Part shown: positions 16,523 to 24,967 of the stretch, piece after piece
Layout: every line of letters begins with the position of its first letter
How positions within the stretch are numbered: the stretch's first letter is position 1
Assembly: GCA_031385325.1 (NCBI GenBank)
Contig: JANNBJ010000104.1
Location: 1-40,874 of the forward strand
Direction: 5' to 3'
DNA from: SYFY01 sp031385325
GTDB taxonomy: Bacteria > Pseudomonadota > Gammaproteobacteria > Pseudomonadales > Azotimanducaceae
DNA: 40,874 nucleotides
The notes under the pieces: generated by a model
What the model was told of the DNA's origin: nothing
Seen by the model: only the letters and a program-made list of their open reading frames with translations
The model's database searches: none
Translations under genes and position numbers: made by a program

Positions 16523-17535
16523 GTAAGGCGAGCATGTACGACGCGACCTTCCGACTCGCAGATTTCCATACTCAGGCTGGCAGCACGCTCGATCTGCAGC
16601 TTGCGTATCGTGTCCACGGTGAACCGAACGCGGCCTCCTCGAACATCGTTCTGTTGCCCACCTATTTCAGTGGCCGGGCCAGTGACAACGACTATCTGAT
16701 AGGCGAGGACAGGGCGCTCGATCCAGATCGTTACTGCATTGTCGTGCCAAGCCTGTTTGGTAACGGTGTCTCATCATCGCCAAGCAATGCGCCGGCACCT
16801 TGGTCACGCAGCCGCTTTCCTCGACTGTCGTATTTCGACAACGTCGCTGCACAGCATGCGTTACTGACGCAGGTGTTCGGTGCCAGCCACCTGCAGGCAG
16901 TCATTGGTTTCTCCATGGGCGCCATGCAGGCCTGGCAGTGGGCTACACAATATCCATCGATGGTGCATCGCTTTGTTTCCATCTGCGGCAGCGCTCGTAC
17001 CGCGGAACACAATCAGCTGTTTCTTGATGGCCTGTGCGCGGCGTTGACCGCTGATGGCAGCTTCAGATCTGGCGAGTACGACACCCCACCCATTCAAGGA
17101 CTGGAAGCGTTTTCCATCGTCTACGCAGGCTGGTTCGCTTCACAGCGTTTTTTTGCCGACCAGCGCTATCGGGAAGTGGGCATCAACGATCTGGCTGGGC
17201 TGGTTGCGTTGGCGAAACAGATTTTCATGAGTCACGATGCCAACGATCTGCTGGCCATGGCCGCCACCTGGCGTGCCGGGGATCCTGGTGCCAGCGACGC
17301 CTATGCGGGGAGTTTCGAAGCAGCCATGCATGCCATCGAGGCGAGGGCTCTCGTCATGCCTTGCGATACAGATCTTTACTTTCGAGTCAGCGACAACGAG
17401 GCCGAAGTGGCCCTGCTGAAAGACGCAACTTTGGCGCCAATCCGCTCTGACTTCGGCCATCTGGCCGGAGGCGGATTCGATGCGGCCGCGCTTGCGTTCA
17501 TCACTGCGCACATTCGTGCGTTCCTGGCGGAGTAG
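16519..17535 (+). CDS. MetX/homoserine-acetyltransferase-like alpha/beta hydrolase
   Basis: 338 residues. GTG start in a GTGA overlap with the CoA-transferase stop. The nucleophile elbow is GFSMGAMQAW with Ser132; the Asp is probably in VMPCDTDLYF and the His in RSDFGHLAGG near the end. The overall layout (LAYRVHGEPNAASSNIVLLP, oxyanion-region FGNGVSSSPSN) is that of homoserine O-acetyltransferase relatives rather than simple esterases. Many such proteins are not biosynthetic and act as hydrolases or acyltransferases in catabolic clusters. The tight coupling to a CoA-transferase suggests an acyl-transfer or hydrolysis step in the same pathway. A methionine-biosynthesis role is unlikely from context. 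Confidence 0.85.
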   Translation: MSKASMYDATFRLADFHTQAGSTLDLQLAYRVHGEPNAASSNIVLLPTYFSGRASDNDYLIGEDRALDPDRYCIVVPSLFGNGVSSSPSNAPAPWSRSRFPRLSYFDNVAAQHALLTQVFGASHLQAVIGFSMGAMQAWQWATQYPSMVHRFVSICGSARTAEHNQLFLDGLCAALTADGSFRSGEYDTPPIQGLEAFSIVYAGWFASQRFFADQRYREVGINDLAGLVALAKQIFMSHDANDLLAMAATWRAGDPGASDAYAGSFEAAMHAIEARALVMPCDTDLYFRVSDNEAEVALLKDATLAPIRSDFGHLAGGGFDAAALAFITAHIRAFLAE

Positions 17536-17546
17536 GGAATGCGGAG

Positions 17547-19315
17547 ATGACTGATTCTGCTTCCACATCCCGCATTCTGACGCTGGTCTTTTCTGATCTG
17601 GCGGATGCGATGGCGTTGAAGACACGGCTCGGTGATCAGGTAGCCAGTGACTTGATCACGCGCCATCGTGCGCATGTCAGCGTCGTGTCAGCCAGCACGT
17701 GTCAACGACTGGAGCACACATACGACCAACCTATTCGCTGGCAGACACGCGGCAGTTATTCGGTGAAGGGCTTTGACGGGCAAGCAGAGACTAGCTAGGC
17801 CGGTGTTGAAGACATCGCACCCTTTGTCGCGCCGGTGAATTTGACTCCAGCCTCTGACAAGCGCCTCATTCCAGGCAATCTGCCGATGTAGCCCACAGTG
17901 CTGCTTGGGCGCGAGCTGCACCACCATTTTTCATGCGTGAAACGCCGGGCGTCTTTTGAAAAGTAGGGCGAGGAACACGAAGTGTTCCGACCTCGGCAAA
18001 TCGCTACAGCGACTTGCTTGGACGTCATCAATTCGCGGGAGCGAATTGATCAGAGTTACCCTAACTGAACTCGCCAGACTGCTGGGCAAGCACCGACTGG
18101 TGACGCTGACCGAGATCGGCGGAGTTGGCAAAACACGTCTGGCGCTGCAGATGGCAACGGAAACTATGTGTGTAGGTTGCGAGATCGAGACCTTTGATGT
18201 ACTCGACCTGAAGCACGCGCTGGTGCGCAAGTCGTTGATGCTCACGGTTCGTGCCGAGCAGGCCGTGCGCTATCGGTTGCTGGAGACTATCCGGTAATTC
18301 GGCGAGGAACAGTCGGTGGCCAGTGGCGAAATGGATGTGTGCCGGCAGCGGCACGCGCGGCATTTCGCGGACGATTCGGTGACGCACGTCAAGCGGTGGC
18401 GGAGCCCTCGCCAGTTGGACGCCTACCTGTGGCTCGATCGGGAAATAGTCAACTTGCGCATCGCCTTTGGCTGGGCGAAGGAGCATGACGATGTGGCATC
18501 GCGGCGACCATCGCCGCTAACATAGGTGATATGCCGCGCGTGTGGTCCGGCATCCAAGCCTCATCGTTGTACACCTGGCAGACCCGCACTTCGAACCCTT
18601 CGTGCATATCTTCACGGACCTTGCCTTTGTCGCCAGAGCGCGTGGGGAGTATGAGAAGGCGCTCGCTTTCACCAGAAGAGGTGCGCAGCATCCTGGTGAC
18701 GAACTTGATCGACTCTGTCTGGCAACTCTGCCATTTGATCTGGTCTCCACAGGCGACATCAACACCGCGATCCGGGCAGCCGATGAGGGTGTACGGGTGG
18801 TCGAAGCGGCAGGTGTACCCCACTCAATGGTATTGTCGTAATGGGCTCTGGCGGATGCGCACGCCGACCGTACTCCGGCGCGAGCGCGCGAGTACATCAA
18901 AAGAGCCCTCGATGTCGCGGAGGTGTCAGGTAATCGACTATTTGCGGGTTTTGTCTGGCCGAGGCTTATGGTGCTGGAGATGACCGGCGGTGATCCCGTC
19001 GATAGACTGGCAAGCTCGCTGCCGCTGATTCTCAGGTGGCGTGACTCGTCGGAAGTGTTCTACGTGATGCAAGGGCTCGCTGCGATCAGTCTGCTGTTCT
19101 CGAGGATAGGGCGGCTGAATCAGGCGCCGGCGTTGTTCGGCTTGTTGATGGACGATTCCACCTTTTCCGGGGGGCAGTCCGAGTTCGACCAAGTGGTGCT
19201 GAAGTCGCGCGCGACGCTAGGCGATGTGGCGTTCGACTTGCGCAAGGCGCTCGACTACGCGGAGTCGCAAGCGCGGCTGGTACTTGCAGACCACGCTGCG
19301 GACAACCATGGCTAA
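17547..19315 (+). pseudogene. decayed class III cyclase/P-loop ATPase/TPR regulator
   Basis: The pieces are in the right order for one large protein. ILTLVFSDLADAMALKTRLG is the cyclase start; the cyclase middle is deleted and it resumes at PIRWQTRGSYSVKGFDG. A linker follows (DIAPFVAPVNLTPASDKRLI, NLPM-stop-PTVLLGRE). After an insert with hairpins comes the P-loop segment RLVTLTEIGGVGKTRLALQ. The ATPase is then largely lost and reading resumes at VRYRLLETIR-stop-FGEEQ. TPR-like helices follow (GEYEKALAFTRRGAQHPGDE) to 19315. Damage includes in-frame stops near 17797, 17897, 18295 and 18839 and a frameshift near 18495. This subfamily lacks the zinc ribbons of the copies at 296 and 1918, so it is a separate decayed gene, not a duplicate of them. 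Confidence 0.85.
17969..18050. repeat. three-hairpin block inside the decayed regulator
   Basis: Three stems lie in 82 bases: GGAACAC/GTGTTCC with a 3-base loop (17972-17988, extendable with CGAGG/CCTCG), TCGCT/AGCGA with a 2-base loop (18001-18012), and a perfect 10-bp ATCAATTCGC/GCGAATTGAT with loop GGGA (18027-18050). The block falls between the linker and the P-loop of the pseudogene and is not part of the family's protein sequence. It could be an inserted REP/MITE-like element or a small structured RNA. Confidence 0.55.
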
Positions 19316-19370
19316 GAGTCTGCGCGGCAGGCGAACTACTTTGTCAGTTTCAAACGCCGGGGGACTTTGA

Positions 19371-20090
19371 ATGAATACGCGTGTTGATGAGATCATCGAA
19401 GGCATCTACCGACTGTCGACGTTTTTCCCGGAATTTCCTCCAATCGGCTTCACCTTCAACCAGTACCTCATCATCGCGGACGAACCGCTACTGTTTCATT
19501 GTGGTGGGCGCGGTATCTTTCCGCTCGTGTCGCACGCTGTTGCGCAGATCATGCCTCTGACGAAGCTGCGCTGGATTTCGTTCGGGCACGTCGAGTCCGA
19601 TGAATGCGGCTCGATGAATCAGTGGTTGGCGGCTGCTCCCCTGGCTCAGGTTGTGCACGGTGCTACCGCGTGCATGGTGTCGCTCAACGATCTTGCCGAT
19701 CGCCCACCGCGTCCGCTTGCGAATGGTGAGGTGCTCGATCTGGGTGGCAAACGAGTGCGTTACATTGATACGCCGCATGTGCCGCATGCGTGGGAATCCG
19801 GACTCATATTTGAAGAGACAACCAGGACACTCTTCACGGGAGATCTCTTTACCCAGCTTGGAGACGGACCCGCGATTGGCGGGGAGAGTATCGTTGCCGC
19901 CGCAATTGCGGCCGAGGAAGGGTTTCAATCGACGGCCATTACACCCGCAACCGGCCGGACGATTCGCGCGCTGATAGCGCTTCGCCCTGATCGTCTCGCG
20001 GTGATGCATGGCTCCTGTTTTGTGGGCGACTGTAGAAGCGAGCTTGAAGCGCTGGCGTCCTTTTGCGAGGGCAGATTGAGAGATGCCTAA
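19371..20090 (+). CDS. metallo-beta-lactamase-fold protein (flavodiiron/ODP-like type)
   Basis: 239 residues, start with GGGGGA upstream. The metal-ligand pattern resembles the oxygen-binding diiron (ODP) type of the MBL fold rather than classic HxHxDH: SFGHVESDECGS, then DTPHVPHAWESG, then LFTGDLFTQLGDGP, then LAVMHGSC with the final His. Known relatives bind an Fe-Fe site and reduce O2 or NO when joined to a flavodoxin domain. Here there is no flavodoxin part, so it is a single-domain protein of uncertain reaction. It stands alone, 55 bases after the decayed regulator, with a repeat-rich spacer after it. Confidence 0.85.
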   Translation: MNTRVDEIIEGIYRLSTFFPEFPPIGFTFNQYLIIADEPLLFHCGGRGIFPLVSHAVAQIMPLTKLRWISFGHVESDECGSMNQWLAAAPLAQVVHGATACMVSLNDLADRPPRPLANGEVLDLGGKRVRYIDTPHVPHAWESGLIFEETTRTLFTGDLFTQLGDGPAIGGESIVAAAIAAEEGFQSTAITPATGRTIRALIALRPDRLAVMHGSCFVGDCRSELEALASFCEGRLRDA

Positions 20091-20104
20091 ACCTCTGACT
20101 GAGC

Positions 20105-20152
20105 CCGACTGACTGATTCCGACCGATTGAGTCCGACCGATTGAGTCCGACT
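20105..20152. repeat. 14-bp tandem repeat
   Basis: A 14-base unit CCGACCGATTGAGT occurs twice perfectly in a row, preceded by a diverged copy (CCGACTGACTGATT) and followed by the start of another (CCGACT). It lies 15 bases after the stop of the MBL-fold gene and about 180 bases before dbpA. Its role is unknown; it may be a slipped-strand repeat or a multi-copy binding site. Confidence 0.7.
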
Positions 20153-20185
20153 GGGGCGACTGTATAGCCTTTCGCGGCGACGGGT

Positions 20186-20223
20186 TTCCGCGATACCCTG
20201 CGTTCATCCATTTGTGATGGTCC
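20186..20223. repeat. dispersed repeat, copy 1
   Basis: TTCCGCGATACCCTGCGTTC and the following ATCCATTTGTGATGGTC match 28518-28554 at all but about 4 of 37 positions. It lies 105 bases upstream of dbpA. The second copy lies 30 bases upstream of a transporter gene. Both are in the same orientation relative to the following gene. Confidence 0.6.
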
Positions 20224-20235
20224 AGACGGACTAAG

Positions 20236-20278
20236 CCCTGTTCCACGGGGACACCCTTCCGGGTCGGCTTTTTTGCCG
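20236..20278 (+). terminator. hairpins with T-run between the MBL-fold gene and dbpA
   Basis: Three short stems lie in a row: CCCTG/CGGGG around TTCCA (20236-20250), ACCC/GGGT around TTCC (20253-20264), and CGGC/GCCG around six Ts (20265-20278). The second stem followed by CGGC and T6 resembles an intrinsic terminator for the upstream gene. The whole could also be a structured 5' leader of dbpA if the promoter is upstream. The two uses cannot be separated by eye. Confidence 0.45.
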
Positions 20279-20327
20279 AGGTCGTTTGCGTACCCCATCT
20301 CATCTGCGCGTGAGGCGCTGAACCCCA

Positions 20328-21695
20328 ATGCTGTTTTCTGAACTGAATCTGCCAGCTGCGCTGGCCCGTGGCCTCGCCGACGTCGAATACGTCGAAATGA
20401 CTGAGGTACAGGCCGCCTGTATACCGACCATCCTGACCGGTGGTGATGTCATCGCGCAGGCGCATACGGGAAGTGGCAAGACCGCGGCAATGGCGCTCGG
20501 TCTGCTGGCAGCATTGGAAACGGGCACGGACGTCGTGCAGGGGCTTGTCTTGTGTCCGACTCGTGAACTGGCGGATCAGGTCAGTCGCGAAATCAGGCGG
20601 CTGGCGCGAGCCATTCCCAACGTCAAGGTGCTGACCCTGTGTGGCGGTGTACCACTGCGTCCGCAACTGGCGTCATTGACTCATCTGCCGCACATCGTGG
20701 TGGGCACACCGGGACGAATCCAGGATCTCATCGAGAGGCAGGTGTTGCCACTGCAGACGGTCAAGGTCCTGGTGCTGGACGAAGTGGATCGCATGCTCGA
20801 CATGGGGTTTGCAGATACGATTGAAATCGTGGTGAAGGCGGTGCCGGAAGAACGCCAGACCTTGCTGTTCTCGGCCACCATACCTGCGCAGATACGCACC
20901 ATCAGTCGGCGGCTGCAGCGCAGTCCGCTGGATGTCAGCATCGAGGGAGAAGACACCCGACCACAGATCGACCAGCGATTCTTCAGCGTCGAAGCTGAAG
21001 AGAAGCTGCCCGCGTTGCGCGCCTTGTTGCTGGAGTACAAACCCGAGTCGGCAGTCGTGTTCTGCAATACCCGGGATTCCGTGCGTGTTGTCGCCGCTGA
21101 GCTGAGCCGGCAGGGCTTTGCAGTGCTGTCGCTGCATGGTGAACTCGATCAGCGTGAACGCGAAGAGATGCTGGTGCGCTTTGCCAATCGCAGCTGCACC
21201 GTGCTGGTGGCCTCTGATGTCGCTGCGCGAGGACTTGATATCGTCGATCTGGCAATGGTCGTGAACTATGAACTCGCGAACGACGCCGACACACACCTGC
21301 ATCGCATCGGTCGTACCGGTCGCGCCGGACGCAGTGGCCTAGCCTTGAGCCTGTGTTCCAGCAGTGAATCTGCGCGTCTGCGCGCCATTGCTGATAGCCT
21401 CGATGCGCCTTTGCATTGGGGTCAGTTGGCGACTGCGGCAGGACATCCGTTGCCGGCGCCATTCGTGACACTGGTGATCGATGCTGGACGGCAGGACAAG
21501 CTGCGCCCAGGTGATTTGCTCGGTGCCCTGACCGGTACTGCAGGACTTTCCGCAGATTCCGTTGGCAAGATCGATGTGTTCGCCACCCGCACCTATGTTG
21601 CGATAATGCGAGGTGCCCTGGCGCAAGCGCTCACCGGTTTGCGTGCCGGCAAGATCAAGGGCCGCACCTTTCGCGTACGCGAGTTGGAGAAATAG
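20328..21695 (+). CDS. dbpA: ATP-dependent RNA helicase DbpA
   Basis: 455 residues, matching the usual DbpA length. DEAD-box motifs in order: Q-motif region YVEMTEVQAACIP, Walker A AHTGSGKT (45-52), PTRELADQ, TPGR, motif II DEVD (151-154), SAT, ARGLDI and HRIGRTGRAG. The C-terminal ~75 residues (FVTLVIDAGRQDKLRPGDLL, then ADSVGKIDVFATRTYVAI and RTFRVREL) are the DbpA RNA-binding domain. Known DbpA proteins bind hairpin 92 of 23S rRNA and help assemble the 50S subunit. Motif II reads DEVD instead of DEAD, a conservative change; activity is probably kept. It is followed two bases later by a second helicase gene. The leader has repeats and hairpins. Confidence 0.93.
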   Translation: MLFSELNLPAALARGLADVEYVEMTEVQAACIPTILTGGDVIAQAHTGSGKTAAMALGLLAALETGTDVVQGLVLCPTRELADQVSREIRRLARAIPNVKVLTLCGGVPLRPQLASLTHLPHIVVGTPGRIQDLIERQVLPLQTVKVLVLDEVDRMLDMGFADTIEIVVKAVPEERQTLLFSATIPAQIRTISRRLQRSPLDVSIEGEDTRPQIDQRFFSVEAEEKLPALRALLLEYKPESAVVFCNTRDSVRVVAAELSRQGFAVLSLHGELDQREREEMLVRFANRSCTVLVASDVAARGLDIVDLAMVVNYELANDADTHLHRIGRTGRAGRSGLALSLCSSSESARLRAIADSLDAPLHWGQLATAAGHPLPAPFVTLVIDAGRQDKLRPGDLLGALTGTAGLSADSVGKIDVFATRTYVAIMRGALAQALTGLRAGKIKGRTFRVRELEK

Positions 21696-21697
21696 CG

Positions 21698-22915
21698 TTG
21701 GATTTCTCTGACACTGGACTCAACCCGGCCGGTCAATGGGCCGCGTCCGCTCGCGGTTATGACACGCCGACTGCAGTGCAGTTGGCCGCCATTCCCGCCA
21801 TCCTCGCGGGTCGAGATGTGTGGGCCTGTGCGCAGACGGGTTCGGGTAAAACCGCAGCCTTTGCGCTGCCGATCATCGAACGCTGTGCGCGACGTGCGGC
21901 TGGCGAGCCGTTGCAGGCGTTGATACTCGTGCCTACCCGTGAACTCGCGGCCCAGGTGGGTGCGGCCTGCGAAGACTACGCGCGATTCGCCTCACGCCGC
22001 ATGAAAGTGGTGACCGTGTTTGGTGGCATCTCCATCAATCCACAGATGATGTTGCTGCGTGGAGGTGCCGACATCCTGATTGCTACACCGGGCCGTCTGC
22101 TCGATCTGCTTGAGCACAATGCACTGCGACTACATGCGCTCACGACGCTGGTGCTGGACGAAGCGGATCGATTGTTCGATCTCGGTTTTGCCGAAGAACT
22201 CGGACGGGTGCTTGCAGCCCTGCCGGCCGTTCGACAGAACCTGCTGTTCTCGGCGACGTTCCCGACAGCCGTTCACGCCTTCGCCGAACAATTGCTGCAG
22301 GACCCGCTGCGCATCGATGTGCCCGCGAGTGCAGACACCACACCGCGTATCGAACAGCGTGCCATTCGAGTTGACACCGCCCGTCGCACACAATTGCTGC
22401 GTCATCTTGTTGAGCAGCACAAGTGGCCGCGAACGCTGGTCTTCACGGCGACGCGATACACCACTGAACATGTGGCGGAGAAACTGCGACGTGCCGGGTT
22501 GAACGCGGCGGCGCTGCATGGTGATCTCAGTCAGTTGGCACGCACGGAGGCGCTGGCCGATTTCAAGGCCGGCCGTCTGCAGGTTCTGTTGGCGACCGAT
22601 CTTGCGGCGCGTGGTATCGACATCGTCGATCTGCCAGCCGTGGTGAATTACGACCTGCCACGCTCGACGGATGACTATCTGCATCGCATTGGTCGCACGG
22701 GGCGTGCCGGCGCCGAGGGTGTGGCGGTGAGCTTTGTTACGGCAGATGGTGCCGCGCACTTTCGACTCATCGAAAAACGTCATGGACTCGCACTGGAACG
22801 GGAGGTCATTCCCGGATTCGAGCCTGACGAGACTATTTTGCTGCCGGAACCTGGCAATGGTGGGATCAAGGGAAAACGTCGGAGCAAAAAGGACAAGCTG
22901 AGAGACGGGAAATAA
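21698..22915 (+). CDS. rhlE: DEAD-box RNA helicase, RhlE-like
   Basis: 405 residues. TTG start two bases after the dbpA stop, with GGAGA about seven bases before; no ATG fits near the conserved start MDFSDTGLNPAG. Walker A AQTGSGKT (45-52), PTRELAAQ, TPGR, DEAD (154-157), SAT, ARGIDI and HRIGRTGRAG are all present. The C-terminal tail is short and basic (GGIKGKRRSKKDKLRDGK), as in RhlE-type helicases, which act in ribosome maturation and RNA turnover. It is very likely co-transcribed and translationally coupled with dbpA. The RhlE name is by overall pattern; another DEAD subgroup is possible. Confidence 0.88.
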   Translation: MDFSDTGLNPAGQWAASARGYDTPTAVQLAAIPAILAGRDVWACAQTGSGKTAAFALPIIERCARRAAGEPLQALILVPTRELAAQVGAACEDYARFASRRMKVVTVFGGISINPQMMLLRGGADILIATPGRLLDLLEHNALRLHALTTLVLDEADRLFDLGFAEELGRVLAALPAVRQNLLFSATFPTAVHAFAEQLLQDPLRIDVPASADTTPRIEQRAIRVDTARRTQLLRHLVEQHKWPRTLVFTATRYTTEHVAEKLRRAGLNAAALHGDLSQLARTEALADFKAGRLQVLLATDLAARGIDIVDLPAVVNYDLPRSTDDYLHRIGRTGRAGAEGVAVSFVTADGAAHFRLIEKRHGLALEREVIPGFEPDETILLPEPGNGGIKGKRRSKKDKLRDGK

Positions 22916-22964
22916 CGGCGACTTGGTATCCGTTGGAACATCCGGGTTGTGGCGATAGGTCGGA

Positions 22965-24614
22965 TTAACCGGCGGGTTTCATCAACCCGGCATGTGCACT
23001 ACGCAACCATTCCCGCGACAGTTTTTCGACCTGTCGATCATAAGTGAGCAAGCCGTTCACCTCTCCTTCGACATCGGTGGTCTGGGTGTAGATCGCGCCG
23101 CACACACCGCGGAGGCGAGCCATTGCAACTACCGCAGCAGTTTTCAGTTGATAGGCCGCTTCGACCGCGTCGGCAGTGTGGTAGGTCTGATAACCCCAAA
23201 GTCGTTTGGCCGGGTCCCATAGATGCCCTTCGATCGGCCAGCCGATTCCGCCGTACTCACCGAGTACCAGTGCACGGCGGGTTTCAGGTGTTGGTAGTGC
23301 AGGGGACTCAGAGTAGTCATGGATGTCGCGGATGTCTCCGGCATCGACGTCCAGCCAGCCGCTGACTGCATTCACCAAGCGGCCCGTGTCGAGAGCCTTG
23401 ACCCAGTCGGCGAGTCTGCGTGTGTCGTACTGCCCCCAGCCTTCGTTGTGAATCACCCACATCACGATGCAGGGATGCGGATGCAGCCGATTCAGCATGC
23501 GTCGCAGTTCGAGCTCGTACTGTTCAGCGACAATCGATTTTCTCAGCCCCTCGCCGACATCGTCAGGCAGAACATGCTGAGCAGGAGCAAATCCACTCGG
23601 CATGTCCTGCCAGATCAGCAGGCCGAGGCGATCACAGTGGTAGTAATAACGCGCTGGCTCCACCTTGATGTGTTTGCGTAACGCGTTGAATCCGGCGGCC
23701 TTCAGAAACTCGATTTCGAAGACCATCGCTGCATCTGACGGCGGTGTGAGCAGGCCATCCGGCCACCAACCCTGATCGAGGGTGCCGAGATGGAAGACGG
23801 GCTCACCGTTTAGCAACAGAGCGGGTTTGCCGGTACTGGGGTTTGATCCGACCTCGATGCTGCGCATGCCGAAATAGCTGGAGACTCGATCGAGCACGTC
23901 ACCATGTGGTTCAGCCTTGGCATACCACGCAGCTTCCTGGGCACCGCGTCGCGGGATACCAGGTGCCAGCGGGCTTTCGAGTCTGACAAGTTCAACCTGC
24001 ACGTCGTACAGAAATGGTGAGTCGGGTGACCATGGGCGAGGTGCGTTGATCTGTAGGTGGACGCGGCGATCCAGAGGTGCGAGCACGCTGGTTATCACCC
24101 GCCCCTCTTCAACCACGGTCAGGCGGACGCCGAGGTCCGAGCGTGTTGTGGCTCGACCCAGCATGATCTCGACGTCGATCGAGGCGGTGGCGAGATTTGG
24201 TGTTACCCGCAACTCGTCGATGTGGTTTTCCAGTGGCACCGGCTCGAGCCAGACGGTCTGCCAGATGCCGGTGACTGCGGTATACCAGATGCTCTGGGGT
24301 TGCAGGTGTTGTTTGCCACGAGGCTGCTCACCACGATTGCTTGGATCCCAGACACCAATGACCAGGTTGTTCTGAACATCCCGCAGAAACTCTGTGATGT
24401 CCATCGAAAATGGATCGAACCCGCCACGATGTGCGGCCACAAAGGCGTCGTTGATCCACACCGCGCACTCGTAGTCCACGGCGCCAAAGTGCAACAGGAT
24501 TCGTTGACCTCTCCATTCGGGTGGAATCGACAAGACGCGTCGATACCAGAGCCGGTCGGTTGGTGTCACTGCACGCTGCACACCAGATAGTGCGCTTTCA
24601 ACCGGATACGGCAC
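22965..24614 (-). CDS. glycoside hydrolase family 2 protein (N-terminus affected by probable frameshift)
   Basis: 549 residues from a GTG at 24614. Sugar-binding jelly-roll region with WYRRVLSIPPEW, VDYECAVWIND and GIWQTVWLEPV, then an immunoglobulin-like part, then the TIM barrel. Catalytic residues of GH2 are visible: acid/base Glu391 in VIHNEGWGQ and nucleophile Glu453 in VLGEYGG. No signal peptide, so it is cytoplasmic as predicted. GH2 members hydrolyse beta-galactosides, beta-glucuronides or beta-mannosides; the specificity is not readable. The true N-terminus seems to lie about 55 codons upstream in the same frame (see 24615-24786), where no normal start exists, so the gene may be disabled. 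It converges with rhlE. Confidence 0.85.
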   Translation of the reverse strand: MPYPVESALSGVQRAVTPTDRLWYRRVLSIPPEWRGQRILLHFGAVDYECAVWINDAFVAAHRGGFDPFSMDITEFLRDVQNNLVIGVWDPSNRGEQPRGKQHLQPQSIWYTAVTGIWQTVWLEPVPLENHIDELRVTPNLATASIDVEIMLGRATTRSDLGVRLTVVEEGRVITSVLAPLDRRVHLQINAPRPWSPDSPFLYDVQVELVRLESPLAPGIPRRGAQEAAWYAKAEPHGDVLDRVSSYFGMRSIEVGSNPSTGKPALLLNGEPVFHLGTLDQGWWPDGLLTPPSDAAMVFEIEFLKAAGFNALRKHIKVEPARYYYHCDRLGLLIWQDMPSGFAPAQHVLPDDVGEGLRKSIVAEQYELELRRMLNRLHPHPCIVMWVIHNEGWGQYDTRRLADWVKALDTGRLVNAVSGWLDVDAGDIRDIHDYSESPALPTPETRRALVLGEYGGIGWPIEGHLWDPAKRLWGYQTYHTADAVEAAYQLKTAAVVAMARLRGVCGAIYTQTTDVEGEVNGLLTYDRQVEKLSREWLRSAHAGLMKPAG

Positions 24615-24786
24615 GAGTATGTTGCCGTCCCAAACAGTCGGCTGCGCAGCGGCACGCGGACATATCGCGTATTGCCAGAGCCCGTTCAGATTCAGCCACT
24701 GGTGACGGACGAATTGAGGTCGTGGGTATTCGGGCCAGGCGTTATCTGGCCTGACCCCGTTGCCCCCAATGGGTAAGGTTCACCAC
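24615..24786 (-). pseudogene. displaced N-terminal codons of the GH2 gene, 1-base frameshift
   Basis: Upstream of the GTG at 24614 the same frame encodes NAWPEYPRPQFVRHQWLNLN then GLWQYAICPR, the standard GH2 N-terminus. No ATG, GTG or TTG is found in that frame before a stop. In the neighbouring frame a GTG-GTG pair at 24781-24786 begins VVNLTHWGQR, which would join to VRPDNAWPE if one base were removed from the CCCC run at 24755-24758. A sequencing error or a real frameshift would both explain this. An ATG at 24807 in the same frame is closed off after MSDE by a TGA. Confidence 0.6.
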
Positions 24787-24967
24787 AGTGGTTCACTCAT
24801 CCGACATCTCCGCTGAACCAATTCAACAAACCATGGTCGAGAAGCAAGTAACAATCCCGTTGGTGTGGCTCGCTCAAGCTCCGTCATGATTTATTCGCAG
24901 GCGCTAATTAGTCAGAGTCACCCTGAATAATCATAGGATATTGAGATGGCCCACGACAGGAATCGAT

